Shown here piece by piece: positions 12,698 through 24,310 of a DNA stretch of 64,000 bases. The number at the start of each line of letters is the position of its first letter. Position 1 is the stretch's first letter. Origin of the DNA: Caprella mutica (lineage: Eukaryota; Arthropoda; Malacostraca; Amphipoda; Caprellidae); assembly GCA_947561585.1 (NCBI GenBank), contig CANNZV010001116.1, positions 1 to 64,000 on the forward strand, given 5' to 3'. The position numbers and the translations under genes were made by a program. The notes beneath the pieces are model-generated. The model did not search any database and was not told the DNA's origin. It saw only the letters and a list, made by a program, of their open reading frames with translations.

Positions 12698-12931
12698 GGG
12701 ACATTATTTTTGAACCGAGTCACCATTATGTTTATGTTGAAATCTACCTGTATTTACTTACCTATTAGTGCTAATTAATACGTAAATTTGAAGTTAATAT
12801 ATTTATGAATTTGTATGATGTCTATCTTGAAGAAAAATAAGATTCCTTAGAAACCTATTTAATTATAATGTATAGGTAATAAACACAGTAGTGCTATTGT
12901 AAGTTTTAAAAATTGAACAAAAAAATAAATT

Positions 12932-13064
12932 AGGGTAAGTTTCGAGTTATCGCATGGTTCCACATTTACGATCGTATATGAAAAAAGTATGTAAAATTGT
13001 TATTAAACTTTTATTTTAATATACTTTTTTTATATGATCGAAAATGATAGCTCGGAACTTACCA
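12932..13064. mobile_element. Foldback element, family A (copy 6, diverged)
   Basis: Arms agggtaagtttcgagttatc and gatagctcggaacttacca with an AT-rich centre. No core palindrome. Confidence 0.65.
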
Positions 13065-13844
13065 TTTTATTTATTATGTTGGTGCTTTATTTTCTTCTTT
13101 GAACTAATTTATAGAGTTCAATTATTTTAATTCAGGTATGTATGAAATGATTCTCATAGTGGCTATGATAAGAACTATACCTGAAATTTAATTTTTATCG
13201 TTTCTATTACTTTTTTTAAGTAGCTACCTAGGTTCTTTTTAAGTGTACTGATTTAATTATTCGTTATTGATCTCAGAAGTGTATATATCTACTCACAAAC
13301 ACTATGTATGTTTTATCTTAAGAATCACTCAATTAATTACTGCAAATATAAAAACTTTTAAAGAGTTGTCAAATTGTGCCGCAATACCAATGTTGGCGTT
13401 GTTGGCAGCTGTGGCTGTTAATTTATGAACGTGAGTTGCGGTGTTAAAAAAAGCAAGAAATGTGCTCTAGGTATAAAAAAAAAAATTAATATGCAGTGTA
13501 ATAAAATTAATAATGAGATCTCTATAGATATTGAATAATAAATATTTATGTGAATAGTAAATTTAAAGTTTTAAATAGGAACATATTGAATTCTATATGA
13601 AATAAAAAAATGTCATAACAATATCACTAGTTTTTTATGTTTTATTAATAACAACATTATTGATGTTTTGAGACATTAGAATGTTTATATATGTTATAAT
13701 TTTAGAACATACTTATAGATGTACGATGTTTTTTTTAAATGTTCAGTAAGTATAAGTGTTAATTTAAATGTTAATGTTCCTATTAATTTTTAATTTTACT
13801 ATTTGTTAGTTAGGTGAATTATTTAACGTTTTGAATGTTAGGTT

Positions 13845-14812
13845 ATGATTGAACATGAGACGAACATTGAACATGAGACGAACATTGAACATGAGACGAA
13901 CATTGAACATGAGACGAACATTGAACATGAGACGAACATTGAACATGAGACGAACATTGAACATGAGACCCACATTGAACATGTGACTAACATTGAACTT
14001 GAGAAGAACATTGAACATGAGACGAACATTGAACATGAGACGAACATTGAACATGAGACGAACATTGAACATGAGACGAATATTGAACATGAGACGAACA
14101 TTGAACACGAGACGAATATTGAACATGAGACAAACATTGACCATGAGACGAATATTGAACATGAGACAAACATTGACCATGAGACGAACATTGAACATGA
14201 GACAAACATTGAACATGAGACGAACATTGAACATGAGACGAACATTGAACATGTGACGAACATTGAACATGAGACGAACATTGAACATGAGACGAACATT
14301 GAACATGAGACGAACATTGAACGTGAAACGAAAATTGAACATGAGACGAACATTGATCATGAGACCAACATTGATCATGAGACCAACATTGAACATGAGA
14401 CGAACATTGAACATGAGACGAACATTGAACATGTGACTAACATTGAACTTGAGACGAACATTGAACATGAGACGAACATTGAACATGAGACGAACATTGA
14501 ACACGAGACGAATATTGAACATGAGACAAACATTGACAATGAGACGAACATTGAACATGAGACGAACATTGAACATGAGACGAACATTGAACATGAGACG
14601 AACATTGAACACGAGACGAATATTGAACATGAGACAAACATTGACCATGAGACGAATATTGAACATGAGACAAACATTGACAATGAGACGAACATTGAAC
14701 ATGAGACAAACATTGACCATGAGACGAACATTGAACATGAGACGAACATTGAACATGAGACGAATATTGAACATGAGACGAATATTGAACATGAGACGAA
14801 CATTGAACATCT
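13845..14812. repeat. 18-bp minisatellite, about 54 copies
   Basis: Tandem unit gaacatgagacgaacatt. Because 18 is a multiple of 3 and the unit lacks stops in several frames, long ORFs appear on both strands; the plus-strand ORF would encode repeats of HETNIE. No flanking gene structure supports translation, so I treat it as satellite DNA. Confidence 0.9.
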
Positions 14813-14903
14813 ATTCATCACCATATTTTTCTTAGTTTTCGTTCCATTCTTACAAACAATGGAACAAGCACGTTCACTACTTAGAAATAATGTAACTTAT
14901 TAA

Positions 14904-16089
14904 GACTTATATAGGTATGTTAATGTAAAATAAGTTTAGTCTCGGAGTAGCTATATAAATGATCAATGTGAAATTGAATTAATATACTAGCTATAGGTCT
15001 TCAAATGTGTAGATCATTTTCTGGTAGATATTATTAAATTTATGGATAAATTCAGTAATTTTCTAAATAGCTACTTGAGTCTTTCATTTACTGTAGGGAA
15101 ATTTTGTATGTTTAATTCTGTTAAATTAATTAATATTCGACATTGATGTCCTAAGTTTAAACAAATTACTGTTTTAGACATTTTTCAAGTTATGTCCATA
15201 CGATCGATCTATTTTGAAATCCTTTTATCCATTTGAACTAAATTAAACCTAAGTATTTAAAATATTTACTTATTTTAAAATAATTTTTTGTGACGAAAGA
15301 TCGATCGTGTGGACAGAGTTAGTTAAAAAAAAAAATAACTTTTCAAGGAAATGAGATATTGCAACATCCCCCGATTAGCTGTGATAAAAGAATGCAATCT
15401 ACCTATGTTATGTTTTCAGTATTGTACAATTTAAAAATAAATGTCCTGATAGGAGGGAAAAAATTGAGATGCCATGAATAAATTATTAAGACACATGCTG
15501 TTTTTATTTGTATTTGGCTCTGTCCATTGTAATATGGATAATGGAATAAAAAAAACTTGTGCTAAAATTTCTCATTGCCGAATTACCTAGGTATCAAGTA
15601 TAAAGTAATTTGAAATATTTTTCTATATTTCACACTGTAAGTATAGTTTATTTTTGGCGAATATTACCTAATATTTTGCGACCTTCCTCGCTGTTTTCTT
15701 AAATAAATTTCCGCCTAATAGTAAAACTTACTTATCTACAAAAAAATCTGAATTTCTGGAATAGGCTTAGTTTTGTAGTTATTATTTGCTAGGGGAGTAA
15801 TTAAATCCCAATTTCTCATAAGATATATAAACTGAAATACTTATAGTAGTATTTATACTCGACGACCAACCAACTTACAAGATTGAAATGGCTTCATCCG
15901 ATTCAAATTTAAATAGGTGAGTTACCTCAGGCAGGTCAGGCTCACTTACCTGTTAGCGACTTACTGTGGAGGTAGCAGAGAAGGCAGAAGAAGTGAGTGG
16001 TGGGAGGAGACTAGAAGGTGTTTGCAGTGGGCAATGGTGGGAGAGGAGGAGATGAGCGGAAGTGAAGTGAAGTGAAGAGAAGAGTGGCC
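14904..16089. other. Intergenic AT-rich stretch
   Basis: No ORF, RNA gene or strong repeat was recognised here. A purine-rich patch (agaggaggagatgagcgg and neighbours) lies at about 15960-16085. Confidence 0.6.
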
Positions 16090-16116
16090 CCATGTTTCAA
16101 AATTCAAAGTGTGGCA

Positions 16117-16352
16117 CCAGTCTGTATTTCGTGGTAAATTCCTCCAACATGTCGGTGGAATTTTTCTCCATTGAAAATAATATTATGGCAAAGTCGGTGG
16201 AATTTTTGCTATTTACTCCTATGTTACCATTAATTTTCAGTGGAAAAATGGATAAAATGTTGGTGGATCAGCCAAATTACTGGAAATTTATGGTGGATTT
16301 TTACAGCTTTTTCTAAAAGTCAGTGGAATTTTGTGCACCAAATACAGACTGG
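16117..16352. mobile_element. hAT-like MITE with CCAGTCTGTATTT ends, nested in J
   Basis: Inverted termini CCAGTCTGTATTT and AAATACAGACTGG, flanked by exact 8-bp duplications GTGTGGCA (16109-16116 and 16353-16360). The J copy at 19530 has one uninterrupted GTGTGGCA. A related copy is at 20573-20786. Its short ORF is not convincing as a gene. Confidence 0.9.
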
Positions 16353-16447
16353 GTGTGGCAGGAAAGTCGCCAGTTTAGTGACAAAATGGATCCTGGTCAG
16401 TGGTCGCCACATTTAAGGTACTTAAAAGTTAAAAGGAGAAATTTGAC

Positions 16448-17536
16448 GGGTCCATACAAATACAATTACCGGAACGGACCATGAATTACCGGAACGAAAC
16501 ATGAATTACCGGAACGGACCATGAATTACCGGAACGGAGTTGTTTTATTGAGAAATAGTCCTTGCCCCTTGGTAAGTCATATAGGTATACATTAGGTCTA
16601 TTTATGTTCCAATTGATATCATATTTTACCATTTTATAGTCATTTCTGCTCGTATATTCGCTACCAAACATCTGCAACATAGTTATAAACTTTACAAGAG
16701 TATATGCTGAAATTCGTTTTCTTTGCATAATCTTTCTAAGAAAATATTTTGAGGGGAAACTAGAGTAATTTTAATATTGGATTCCATATTATAGTTTTAA
16801 TTAGAAGTATTTGGGTTCTATTTTGTGTATCCATTACTAGTACGTTTTGATATTCTATTAATCAGGATTTTTAATTTTATGCAACATATACAAATTTGGT
16901 TCGTTTTTAATCGGCCAAGTAAAATAGTATGTCTCATAAACTCACCATTTGTCTCTCCAGCTCTCTCCAAAATTCTACAAATTCTCTCCAAAATGATCAA
17001 ATTTTCATAAATTCTCTCCAAAATAACATTGTAGCATAGGAGATAAATAGATAAAACTCGCCATTAAAATGGCGAGTTTGGACATGCTTTATTACTTGGT
17101 TAATCGGGTAGTAGGTAAATTCATAACTGCTATCTGTCGCATTGAAGTTATGATGACCCATGACTTACTTAATATACATATACTGTACATATGTATATTA
17201 ATATATACTTACTTAATATACATAACATAAAAATGAAACAAAAAAATATTTTAAACCTATAACACGGAATCACGGACTATCTAAGTTATCATGTCATGTC
17301 ATGTCAATTTTCTGTCTATGTTTCAGATGTTTGGTAGCGAATATACGAACAGAAATGAGTATGAAATGGTAAAATATGACATCCATTGGAACATAAATAG
17401 ACCTAATGTATACCTTAATAACTTAACAAGGATTATTTCTCAATAAAACAACTCCGTTCCGGTAATTCATGGTCCGTTCCGGTAATTCATGGTACGTTCC
17501 GGTAATTCATGGTCCGTTCCGGTAATTGTATGAACC
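16448..17536. mobile_element. Long-inverted-repeat element K, nested in J, Mutator-like duplication
   Basis: Arms of about 240 bp. Each outer end carries four tandem copies of attaccggaacggaccatga or its complement, followed by inner homology such as catttctgctcgtatattcg. The flanks are exact 10-bp duplications GAAATTTGAC (16438-16447 and 17537-17546). J copy 2 has a single gaaatttggc at the same place. A 9-11-bp duplication with long TIRs is typical of Mutator-like elements (inference). Confidence 0.85.
16915..17099. mobile_element. hAT-like MITE E2, nested in K
   Basis: Termini CCAAGTAA and TTACTTGG between exact 8-bp duplications TTAATCGG (16907-16914 and 17100-17107). Contains actcgccattaaaatggcga, a short internal palindrome. 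Other copies at 18281-18512 and 18746-18962, and an interrupted one at 21971-22375. Confidence 0.9.
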
Positions 17537-17915
17537 GAAATTTGACTTACTAGTGAAGATTTTACACTTGGAAACATCCTTATGGTTATGGTTCATAACT
17601 TCATGACTGATGCATGTGCATCTCCATAGCCTATTTTATGAGTGATTTACTTGTTATTTACATGTTTTTCAACTTTTTAACCCCTCATAAGTCGCCAATA
17701 TACTGGCGACTTTGTCCACACTTTAAAACATGGGAGTGGCCAGAGTGGTGGAGCCTGGAGGTTGAATGGAGGATGGAGATGGAATCTAAGAGTAGTCTGA
17801 GGATATACAGGAGGTTTAAGCTGGAGATGAGAGAGGAGGACTATGGTGGGAGCTTGGAGGCGAGAATTTGGTTCGCTGCTAGAACCAACTGCATGAGACT
17901 TGGCGACAGTCACCA

Positions 17916-18171
17916 GTCTGCAGAATATGGAACATTTTTCCAAGACTCTCTGCGGGAGTTTTTGATTGAATTTTTAGAAATTTGAGATCTCTGCGGAAGA
18001 TTTTGAATTAATTCCTATGTTACCATTAATTTAACTGCGGGAGATTTTGAATTAATTCCTATGTTACCATTAATTTAGTTGCGGGAGATTCTGAATCTGC
18101 TACTGAAAGTCAGAGAGTAACTGTCCCTCAAATTAAAATCTCTGCGGGAGAAGAGACACATTCTGCAGACT
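17916..18171. mobile_element. MITE E1 with CCAGTCTGCAGAAT ends
   Basis: Begins ccagtctgcagaatatgg and ends cacattctgcagactgg. Interior has repeated ctctgcgggag and ttaattcctatgttaccatt. No exact target duplication seen, so borders are tentative. Confidence 0.7.
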
Positions 18172-18280
18172 GGCGCAGGAAGAAGACTGCAGACCTGACA
18201 GCAAAGGAGACCTCTGCAAATATACCTCATTCACATTGGACATTGGCCACTCTCGAGTCCTTGTCCTCTGGAAAATAGTC

Positions 18281-18512
18281 CCAAGTAATAAAGCATGTCC
18301 AAACTCACCATTTTAATGGCGAGTTTGTGACAGTTATTTTGAGCCCTTCAAATGCAAATGGTGAGTTTTTTTCTATTTTTCTCCAATGCTACAATGTTAT
18401 TTTGGAGAGAATTTATGAAAATTTGATCATTTTGGAGAGAATTTGTTGAATTTTGGAGAGAGCTGGAGAGACAAATGGCGAGTTCATGAGACATACTATT
18501 TTACTTGGGAAA
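18281..18512. mobile_element. hAT-like MITE E2 (copy 2)
   Basis: Runs from ccaagtaataaagcatgtcc to catactattttacttgg, with the internal palindrome ccattttaatggcgagtttg. Same family as the element nested in K, opposite orientation. Confidence 0.8.
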
Positions 18513-18672
18513 ATACCTCAGGGCCCAGGCTAACAGATGAATTTTAGAGGCAAAATGCTGCGGAGTATACAGTTTCCATTAATTTATTACTGTATTTTAA
18601 GGTTTGCTAAACAGTAAACTGAAACTCCAACAGAGTAATTAGTTCATCAGAAACAGAAAGGACCACTTTTTC

Positions 18673-19180
18673 CAGAGTTGCCAGTGTGCAGAATGTGTTT
18701 CTTCTCCCGCAGAGATTTTAATTTGAGAGACTGTTACTCTCTGACCAAGTAATAAAGCATGTCCAAACTCGCCATTTTAATGGCGAGTTTGTGACAGTTA
18801 TTTTGATTCCTTCAATTGCAAATGGTGAGTTTTATCTATTTTTCTCCTATGCTACAATGTTATTTTGGAGAGAATTTATGAAAATTTGATCATTTTGGAG
18901 AGAATTTGTTGAATTTTGGAGAGACAAATGGCGAGTTTACAAGACATACTATTTTACTTGGCAGTCTCTGACTCTCAGTAGCAGATACAGAATCTCCCGC
19001 ATCTGAATTAATGGTAACATAAGAGTTAATTCAAAATCTCCCGCAGCTAAATTTATGGTAACAAAGGAATTAATTCAAGATCTTCCGCAGGGATCTCAAA
19101 TTTCTAAAAATTCAATTAGAAACTCCCGCAGAGAGTATTGGAAAAATGTTTTATAATCTGCACAGTGCAGACTGGCAGAG
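18673..19180. mobile_element. Inverted E1 copy interrupted by an E2 copy
   Basis: E1 ends at about 18678 (ccagtgtgcagaatgtgttt) and 19178 (cagtgcagactgg). E2 occupies 18746-18962 within it (caagtaataaagcatgtcc to actattttacttgg). The E1 halves on either side match the uninterrupted E1 copies. Confidence 0.75.
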
Positions 19181-19219
19181 TGGTGGGTGGTGGAGGCTTG
19201 GACTGTGAGTATACTGAGT

Positions 19220-19450
19220 AACCAGTCTGTATTTCGTGGTAAATTCCACCAACATGTCGGTGGAATTTTTTCCCCTTTTAGAATAATATTATGGGCCAGA
19301 CTGCAGGAAGTGGTATAGTCACAGTGTTCTCCAAGAAATCCTCTATTTTGGTTTCTGTTCTCAGTAAAATACATGTAAACATAGGAGGAAATTAAGGATT
19401 GTTCGCACAGAAAATGTTAAAAATGTCCCATGTTCTGCAGACTGGAGTCA
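19220..19450. mobile_element. Composite of CCAGTCTG-ended MITE fragments
   Basis: A left half of the CCAGTCTGTATTT family (19220-19297) abuts an inverted copy of the 144-bp CCAGTCTGCAG element (about 19298-19444), identified by the shared gttctccaagaaatcctcta and the terminal ttctgcagactgg. Confidence 0.7.
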
Positions 19451-19529
19451 CAAGGCATAAATCCCACTGAGTCAGTCAGTGCGGGACCCGAACGTACAAC
19501 CTCACTAACGTGAGGCGAACGGTCATACC

Positions 19530-19767
19530 CCATGGTTTTAATGTGTGGCAGGAAAGTCACCAGTTTAGTGAGAAAATGGATCCAGGTCGCCACATTTAAG
19601 ATGCTTTAAAGGAGAAATTTGGCTTCCTAGTTAAGATTTTACACTTGGAAACATCCTTATACTTCATGCCAGGAAAGATTTACTAGTTATTTACAGGTTT
19701 TCCAACTAATTTGACCCCTCAAAAGTCGCCAATATACTGGCGACTTCGTCCATACTTCAAAACATGA
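19530..19767. mobile_element. hAT-like MITE J (copy 2, uninterrupted)
   Basis: 238-bp element between exact 8-bp duplications GTCATACC (19522-19529 and 19768-19775). It is the empty-site reference for two insertions in J copy 1. Confidence 0.85.
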
Positions 19768-20084
19768 GTCATACCGTCATACCACTGTGCTACCGGTATT
19801 ATACCTACTTGGGTAGGTATAATAATTAATAAATATAGGTATTAGGTTATAATAGGTATTGACGAATGACGACTGTCGGCTTTTAAAATTGGAATTAAAT
19901 TTTGACGACTGGCGACTGCATTACTAATTTTTGTTGACTTATTTATGAAAAAAATATATATTGGCGACTCAATGAACATTCTCTGAAACTAGGAGAGGCT
20001 AGGAGCCTAGTTCCAGAGAATGTCATATGTCGGCAAGCTTTTGCCGACATTAATCAAATTCAGAAATTCGCCTTTGCATCATAT

Positions 20085-20228
20085 CCAGTCTGCAGAATAT
20101 GGGACATTTTTAACATTTTCTGTGCAAACAATCCTTAATTTCTTCCTTTATTTAAATGTATTTTACCAAGAATAAAAGCTAAAATAGAGGATTTCTTGGA
20201 GAACAGTTTACCAGTTCCTGCAGTCTGG
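20085..20228. mobile_element. 144-bp hAT-like MITE
   Basis: Termini CCAGTCTGCAG and CTGCAGTCTGG between exact 8-bp duplications CATCATAT (20077-20084 and 20229-20236). Interior homologous, in inverse orientation, to 19298-19444. Confidence 0.85.
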
Positions 20229-20572
20229 CATCATATTGCTGACTTTGAATTTCCCTAAGACTCCCTAATAATTAATTGCCGACACAAAATCTCTCAGTCG
20301 CAGTCCCTCACAAGACTTTCCAAATCCCAGTCTGGCGTCTGCAAAGTGTGTCAAATCTGTCACCAAGATTTTATATTTCAGAACAATTAGTTAACAAAAA
20401 ATTTCAAATTTGTCTCCAAAATGACCAAATTTCTTCAAAATGTTTCTAATAATAACCTGTAAATATAGGAATTAATTAGAAAATAGTCACCAAGATCTTG
20501 TTTTGATGTATGTTCCCTCAAATATAGTCTCCAAAGATCTTTGACATCATGGACGCGCTTTGCAGACTGGTC

Positions 20573-20786
20573 CCAGTCTGTATTTCATGGTAAATTTTTC
20601 TCCTATGAAAATAATATTCTATCAAAGTCGGTGGATTTTTAGCTATTTATTTCTATGTTACAATAAATTTTCGGTGGAAAAATGGAGAAAATGTTGGTGG
20701 ATCTGTGAAATTACTGAAATTTTATGGCGGATTTTTTCAGCTTTTTCAAAAAGTCAGTGGGATTTTTTGCATTAAATACAGACTGG
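20573..20786. mobile_element. hAT-like MITE, CCAGTCTGTATTT family (copy 2)
   Basis: Inverted termini CCAGTCTGTATTT and AAATACAGACTGG; exact 8-bp duplications GACTGGTC (20565-20572 and 20787-20794). The target itself overlaps the end of another CCAGTCTG-type element. Confidence 0.9.
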
Positions 20787-21169
20787 GACTGGTCCAAATC
20801 AGCTTGGTCAGCTATAAACCCTGAACAGTCAAAACAGTAGATACGTATCTAAAAGCAAACAAATACCTAAGTCTTAAGTGATTTTCATTACGTAGCATCA
20901 CTGTTACCTCATTAAATCGCGCTGAATTTGTAACTGGTATGTTCATCATAATGTATACATCATAATAGTGTCACTGAGTTGACCGAACAAGTTCTAAATA
21001 TCAAGACATGTTCTTATGTTTTCCCGCCAATTTGAGGGCCCATTTTAAGGCTATTTACATAGGCATGTAATGTGAAATTGGTATCTGTGTTATTATGTTA
21101 TTAAGAATGTAATATATATGGTAAACCTCTCTTAAATAGCCTGTTTAACCTTATACCTACCAGTTTACT

Positions 21170-21840
21170 AAGAGACTAAAGATCTCTTATTCTGTTTGTA
21201 ACTTTGTAGCAAAATTAATGTAAATGTAGGGATTAGATCAAAATTATTCAGAGAGAATATCCCAAGTATCTCCCATATTCTGCAGACTGGATGATTATTC
21301 GCCATGTTTCTGGTTTCAGAGGTTGGAAAGTGGTAAGCCAATTTTAATTTTTGAGCCAAAATTTCACAAAATTTTTGAGCCAAGCCAATTTGGCTCATTT
21401 TTTGAAGATTTCAAGCCAAAATTAACATTGGAACATAGGAAGAATGAATAATTAATTCAAAATTTAAGCCAATTAGTAGACATATCTTAGTTTTGACCTT
21501 TTGAAATCTAAGCCAATTAATTGGCTTCAACTGAAAAACTCTGTAACAAAGATTGTTCACACAGAAAATGTTAAAAATATCCCATATGGCATATTCTGCA
21601 GACTGGCTACGAACACTTCTGAATTGAATCAATTCCTATATTTACATACACGCTTCACCAGTTTCCTAGTCTGCAAAGCATGCACAAACAATCTCCAGAT
21701 ATTTAATTTTTGGGGCAATTTCTCTCCAAAGATTTTGAATTTCTCTCCATAATGGCACTAAATCTCATAATGCTCTCCAATAATTACATGTAAATATAGG
21801 AATAAATTAGAAAAATGTCACCAGATAATTTAGGCGACTA
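21170..21840. repeat. Mosaic of CAGACTGG-ended MITE fragments
   Basis: Terminal motifs tattctgcagactgg recur at about 21290 and 21606, and tagtctgcaaagcatg at about 21672. Interiors are short, AT-rich and partly homologous to the elements at 19.3-20.5 kb. Exact borders are not resolved. No gene. Confidence 0.6.
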
Positions 21841-21970
21841 ATTTCAAGGCCTCAATAGTTGCCGCCTCGCCGGAAACTTCACAATTTCATGCATCTTTCG
21901 AAGTTATGGAGACTGAGATAACATGAGTTATTCTTAACCAGATCCGGATGGCGCTAGGCGCTTTACCCCA

Positions 21971-22375
21971 AGTAAAATAGTATGGCTCATAAACTCCTAG
22001 ACTGCAGAATATGGAACTTTTTTCCAAGACTCTCTGCGACAAATCTGAGGACTGAGCCCTATTTTAGAAATTTTAGATCATTGCAGGAGATCTTGAATTA
22101 ATTCCTATGTTCCAATTAATTTAGCTGCAGGAGAGTATGTTACCTTTTATTTAGCTGAATGAGATTCTGAATCTGCTGCTAGAGACTGTGAGTCAGAGAG
22201 TAACTCTCTCTCAAATTTAAATCTCTTAGGGGCAAGAGACACATTTTGCAGAGTGGATATTATTAATACAATATAAGGGTAGAAAAATATTGAACTAAAA
22301 ATAATGGTGTCCGCTAAAGGGTTAAACTTGCCAATAAAATGGCAAGTATGGACTTGCTTTATTACCTGGGCTTGT
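21971..22375. mobile_element. E2 element interrupted by an E1 element
   Basis: E2 terminus ccaagtaaaatagtatggct at 21971 and its other end ggacttgctttattacctgg near 22375 flank an E1 copy, about 21998-22256 (tagactgcagaatatggaac to cacattttgcagagtgg). Nesting order is the reverse of that at 18673-19180. Confidence 0.7.
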
Positions 22376-22578
22376 TAATGATAATTTGATCATTTTGGAA
22401 AGAAAGTTTGCATTTGTTGATTGTTTGTGTTAAATTTTTATTACCATGATATTAAAATTTGCTTTTTCATAAACTGGAGTTACCTTATGTAATTGATGGA
22501 TTCCTAACACAAAATTAATCCTGCTAGTTTTGGATTGCTTTTTCTAACCAACACTCACATTATCATTTACTTTACAGA

Positions 22579-24310
22579 ATGGCAGAGGAGGCAATTTTGA
22601 GAGAGACTGTAAGAGCAGCTGCCAGAGCTAGCATTGCAGGTCCTAGCGGCTGGAGGAAGCGACCGACTAACCTAACTCTTAACAAGAATTTTCTATCCAA
22701 CACAATAAAAGGTCAGATGTGCATCTTAATAGTAAATTTAAATTTCTGAAGAAATTGTGATAATTCTGGCTAAGCAGTCTTAATATTATTATTTTTTAAA
22801 AGCTTCCATTTCATTAGAGGTCCCTCCATGCTAAGTTAAAATTCTCTAGAAATACTATAAATTTGTAGAATTAAGCTTATGAGACATAGCTATCACAGTT
22901 AACAGAAAAGAAAATTTCATAGGTATTTGCTTCACCGTTCCCTTACAATTAGGTAGGAATGTCGTTATACCATTCTCACCGTCAATTACAATTGAAAATA
23001 CAGTATGATTTTAGAACAGTATGGCCCTTTAAGCTTAATGCTTCCTGGACATCCAAAGGTTGCCCCTTTGTATGTTCACTCTCAATTTGCACTGTTTGAC
23101 TCTCTCTCTAATATAAGAACGAGAATGGCTTATTAATAGGCTTTTTTTTTATCCATTTATGATTATATCCGTCAGCCTCGTTATTGTTTTGAATTAGTCG
23201 GAAGTTTTCTTTTCCTTATAAACTCGAAGGTAATGCAAAACCCAGTAACGCACCCAGATAAATTAAATTATATGTAATACATAATGTATTTTATATAATT
23301 AATTAGCTACATATTAAAATATTGAACCAAATTCGAAATAGTTTGCAGTTTTATAACCAGTAACCTTAGATATAATGAATAGAGAAATAGAAATTTCAGA
23401 GTGGAGGGTAGCTAAACTGAAAGAGTTTATTAATTTTAATTTACTGAAAACTTTGCTAATTAGTTTCTCATGTATTGCAGATGCTGTGTCATCAAATAGA
23501 AGAAAAGATGAGACTTTAAATAGCAAGTCATATTCTAGGAAAAAATACTATGAAGAAAAGTTGAGAGATAAATGCAGAAGAAAAAACCTATCTCACTCTA
23601 GCCGAGATTTATCCCATCATCATTCTGATAATTCCCATAAACGTAAAAAATGTGAATCTTCATACGAGGGTGAACGAAATTCCGCTATGATTTATAAGAA
23701 GAAACAAAAAAAAGAGAAAATTGTCTGTGATTCAGATATAAATTCTTGTGATAGTGATATTATTGAACTAAATGAAGATGGAAGTGAAAAGAAAAGTTAT
23801 AAAAGAAAAAATCAAGCTAATAAGTACCTAGAATGGAGTGAAGAAGAAGGATTGGTAATGAAGCCTATTACGAAGGAGCATAAGAAGAGTAAAAGAATGG
23901 AAGAATCTATCAATAGAGTCAGGAATAAGATCAGATCCAGGAAATTTATATCTGAGCAACATGACACCAGAAAATGGGAGAAGACCAATCCTCATCGTGA
24001 AATACAATTCAGATCTCAAGCTACCTCGGTTAAAAGCAAGAATGGTATTAGTTTTGTGCCGGAAGATGTAGCCACTATGTCGGATAGTGAACAAATTTCA
24101 AAATGGACTAATTTTGTTCCGAATGGTCATAAAATTCAAAATATCTCCAAGGATTTAAGCAAAAAATCTAGAAATGTTGAAGAGATCCAATTTATCTCTG
24201 AAAGCAAAGCATATGTAAATAATAGTCCAGAACAAATAGCTAAATGGACAAAAGCTGTTCCCAATAGTCATAAAATCCAATTTGTACCTGATTTCGAAAT
24301 CAGTTCTTGA
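22579..24310 (+). CDS. Lysine/serine-rich, probably disordered protein, two exons
   Basis: Coding exons 22579-22711 and 23481-24310, joined in frame at an AAAAG donor and a tgtattgcag acceptor; 320 residues. The ATG lies one base after a possible acceptor (tttacag), so an upstream 5' UTR exon is likely. The N-terminal 45 residues, AARASIAGPSGWRKRPTNLT and on to KNFLSNTIKDAVSS, look folded or conserved. The middle is highly basic (RKKYYEEK, HKRKK, KKKQKKEK) with acidic patches. The last third has two similar units, EQISKWTNFVPNGHKIQ and EQIAKWTKAVPNSHKIQ. No membrane segment or signal peptide. AATAAA occurs near 24763. I do not recognise the family; a nuclear role is only a guess from composition. 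Confidence 0.75.

Larger units (their letters stand above)
12353..13844. other. 3' flank of the cv-2-like gene; foldback copies only
   Basis: Holds family A foldbacks at 12463-12697 (with core catgatacctgcaggtatca) and 12932-13064. A polyadenylation-type AATAAA lies near 12889. I see no gene in the remainder. Confidence 0.7.
16090..17733. mobile_element. hAT-like MITE J (copy 1), host of nested insertions
   Basis: Termini CCATGTTT and AAAACATGG lie between two exact 8-bp copies of GAGTGGCC (16082-16089 and 17734-17741). A paralogue at 19530-19767 lacks the inserts, which shows that the element itself is only about 240 bp. CAGTTTAGTG and gtcgccaatatactggcgac are shared by the two copies. The 8-bp duplication suggests hAT-type transposition (inference). 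Confidence 0.85.

Noticed and set aside
13845..14903. 352-residue ORF with HETNIE repeats as a gene
   Set aside because: Produced by an 18-bp tandem repeat lacking stops; equally long ORFs exist on the other strand and no splice or regulatory context supports it.
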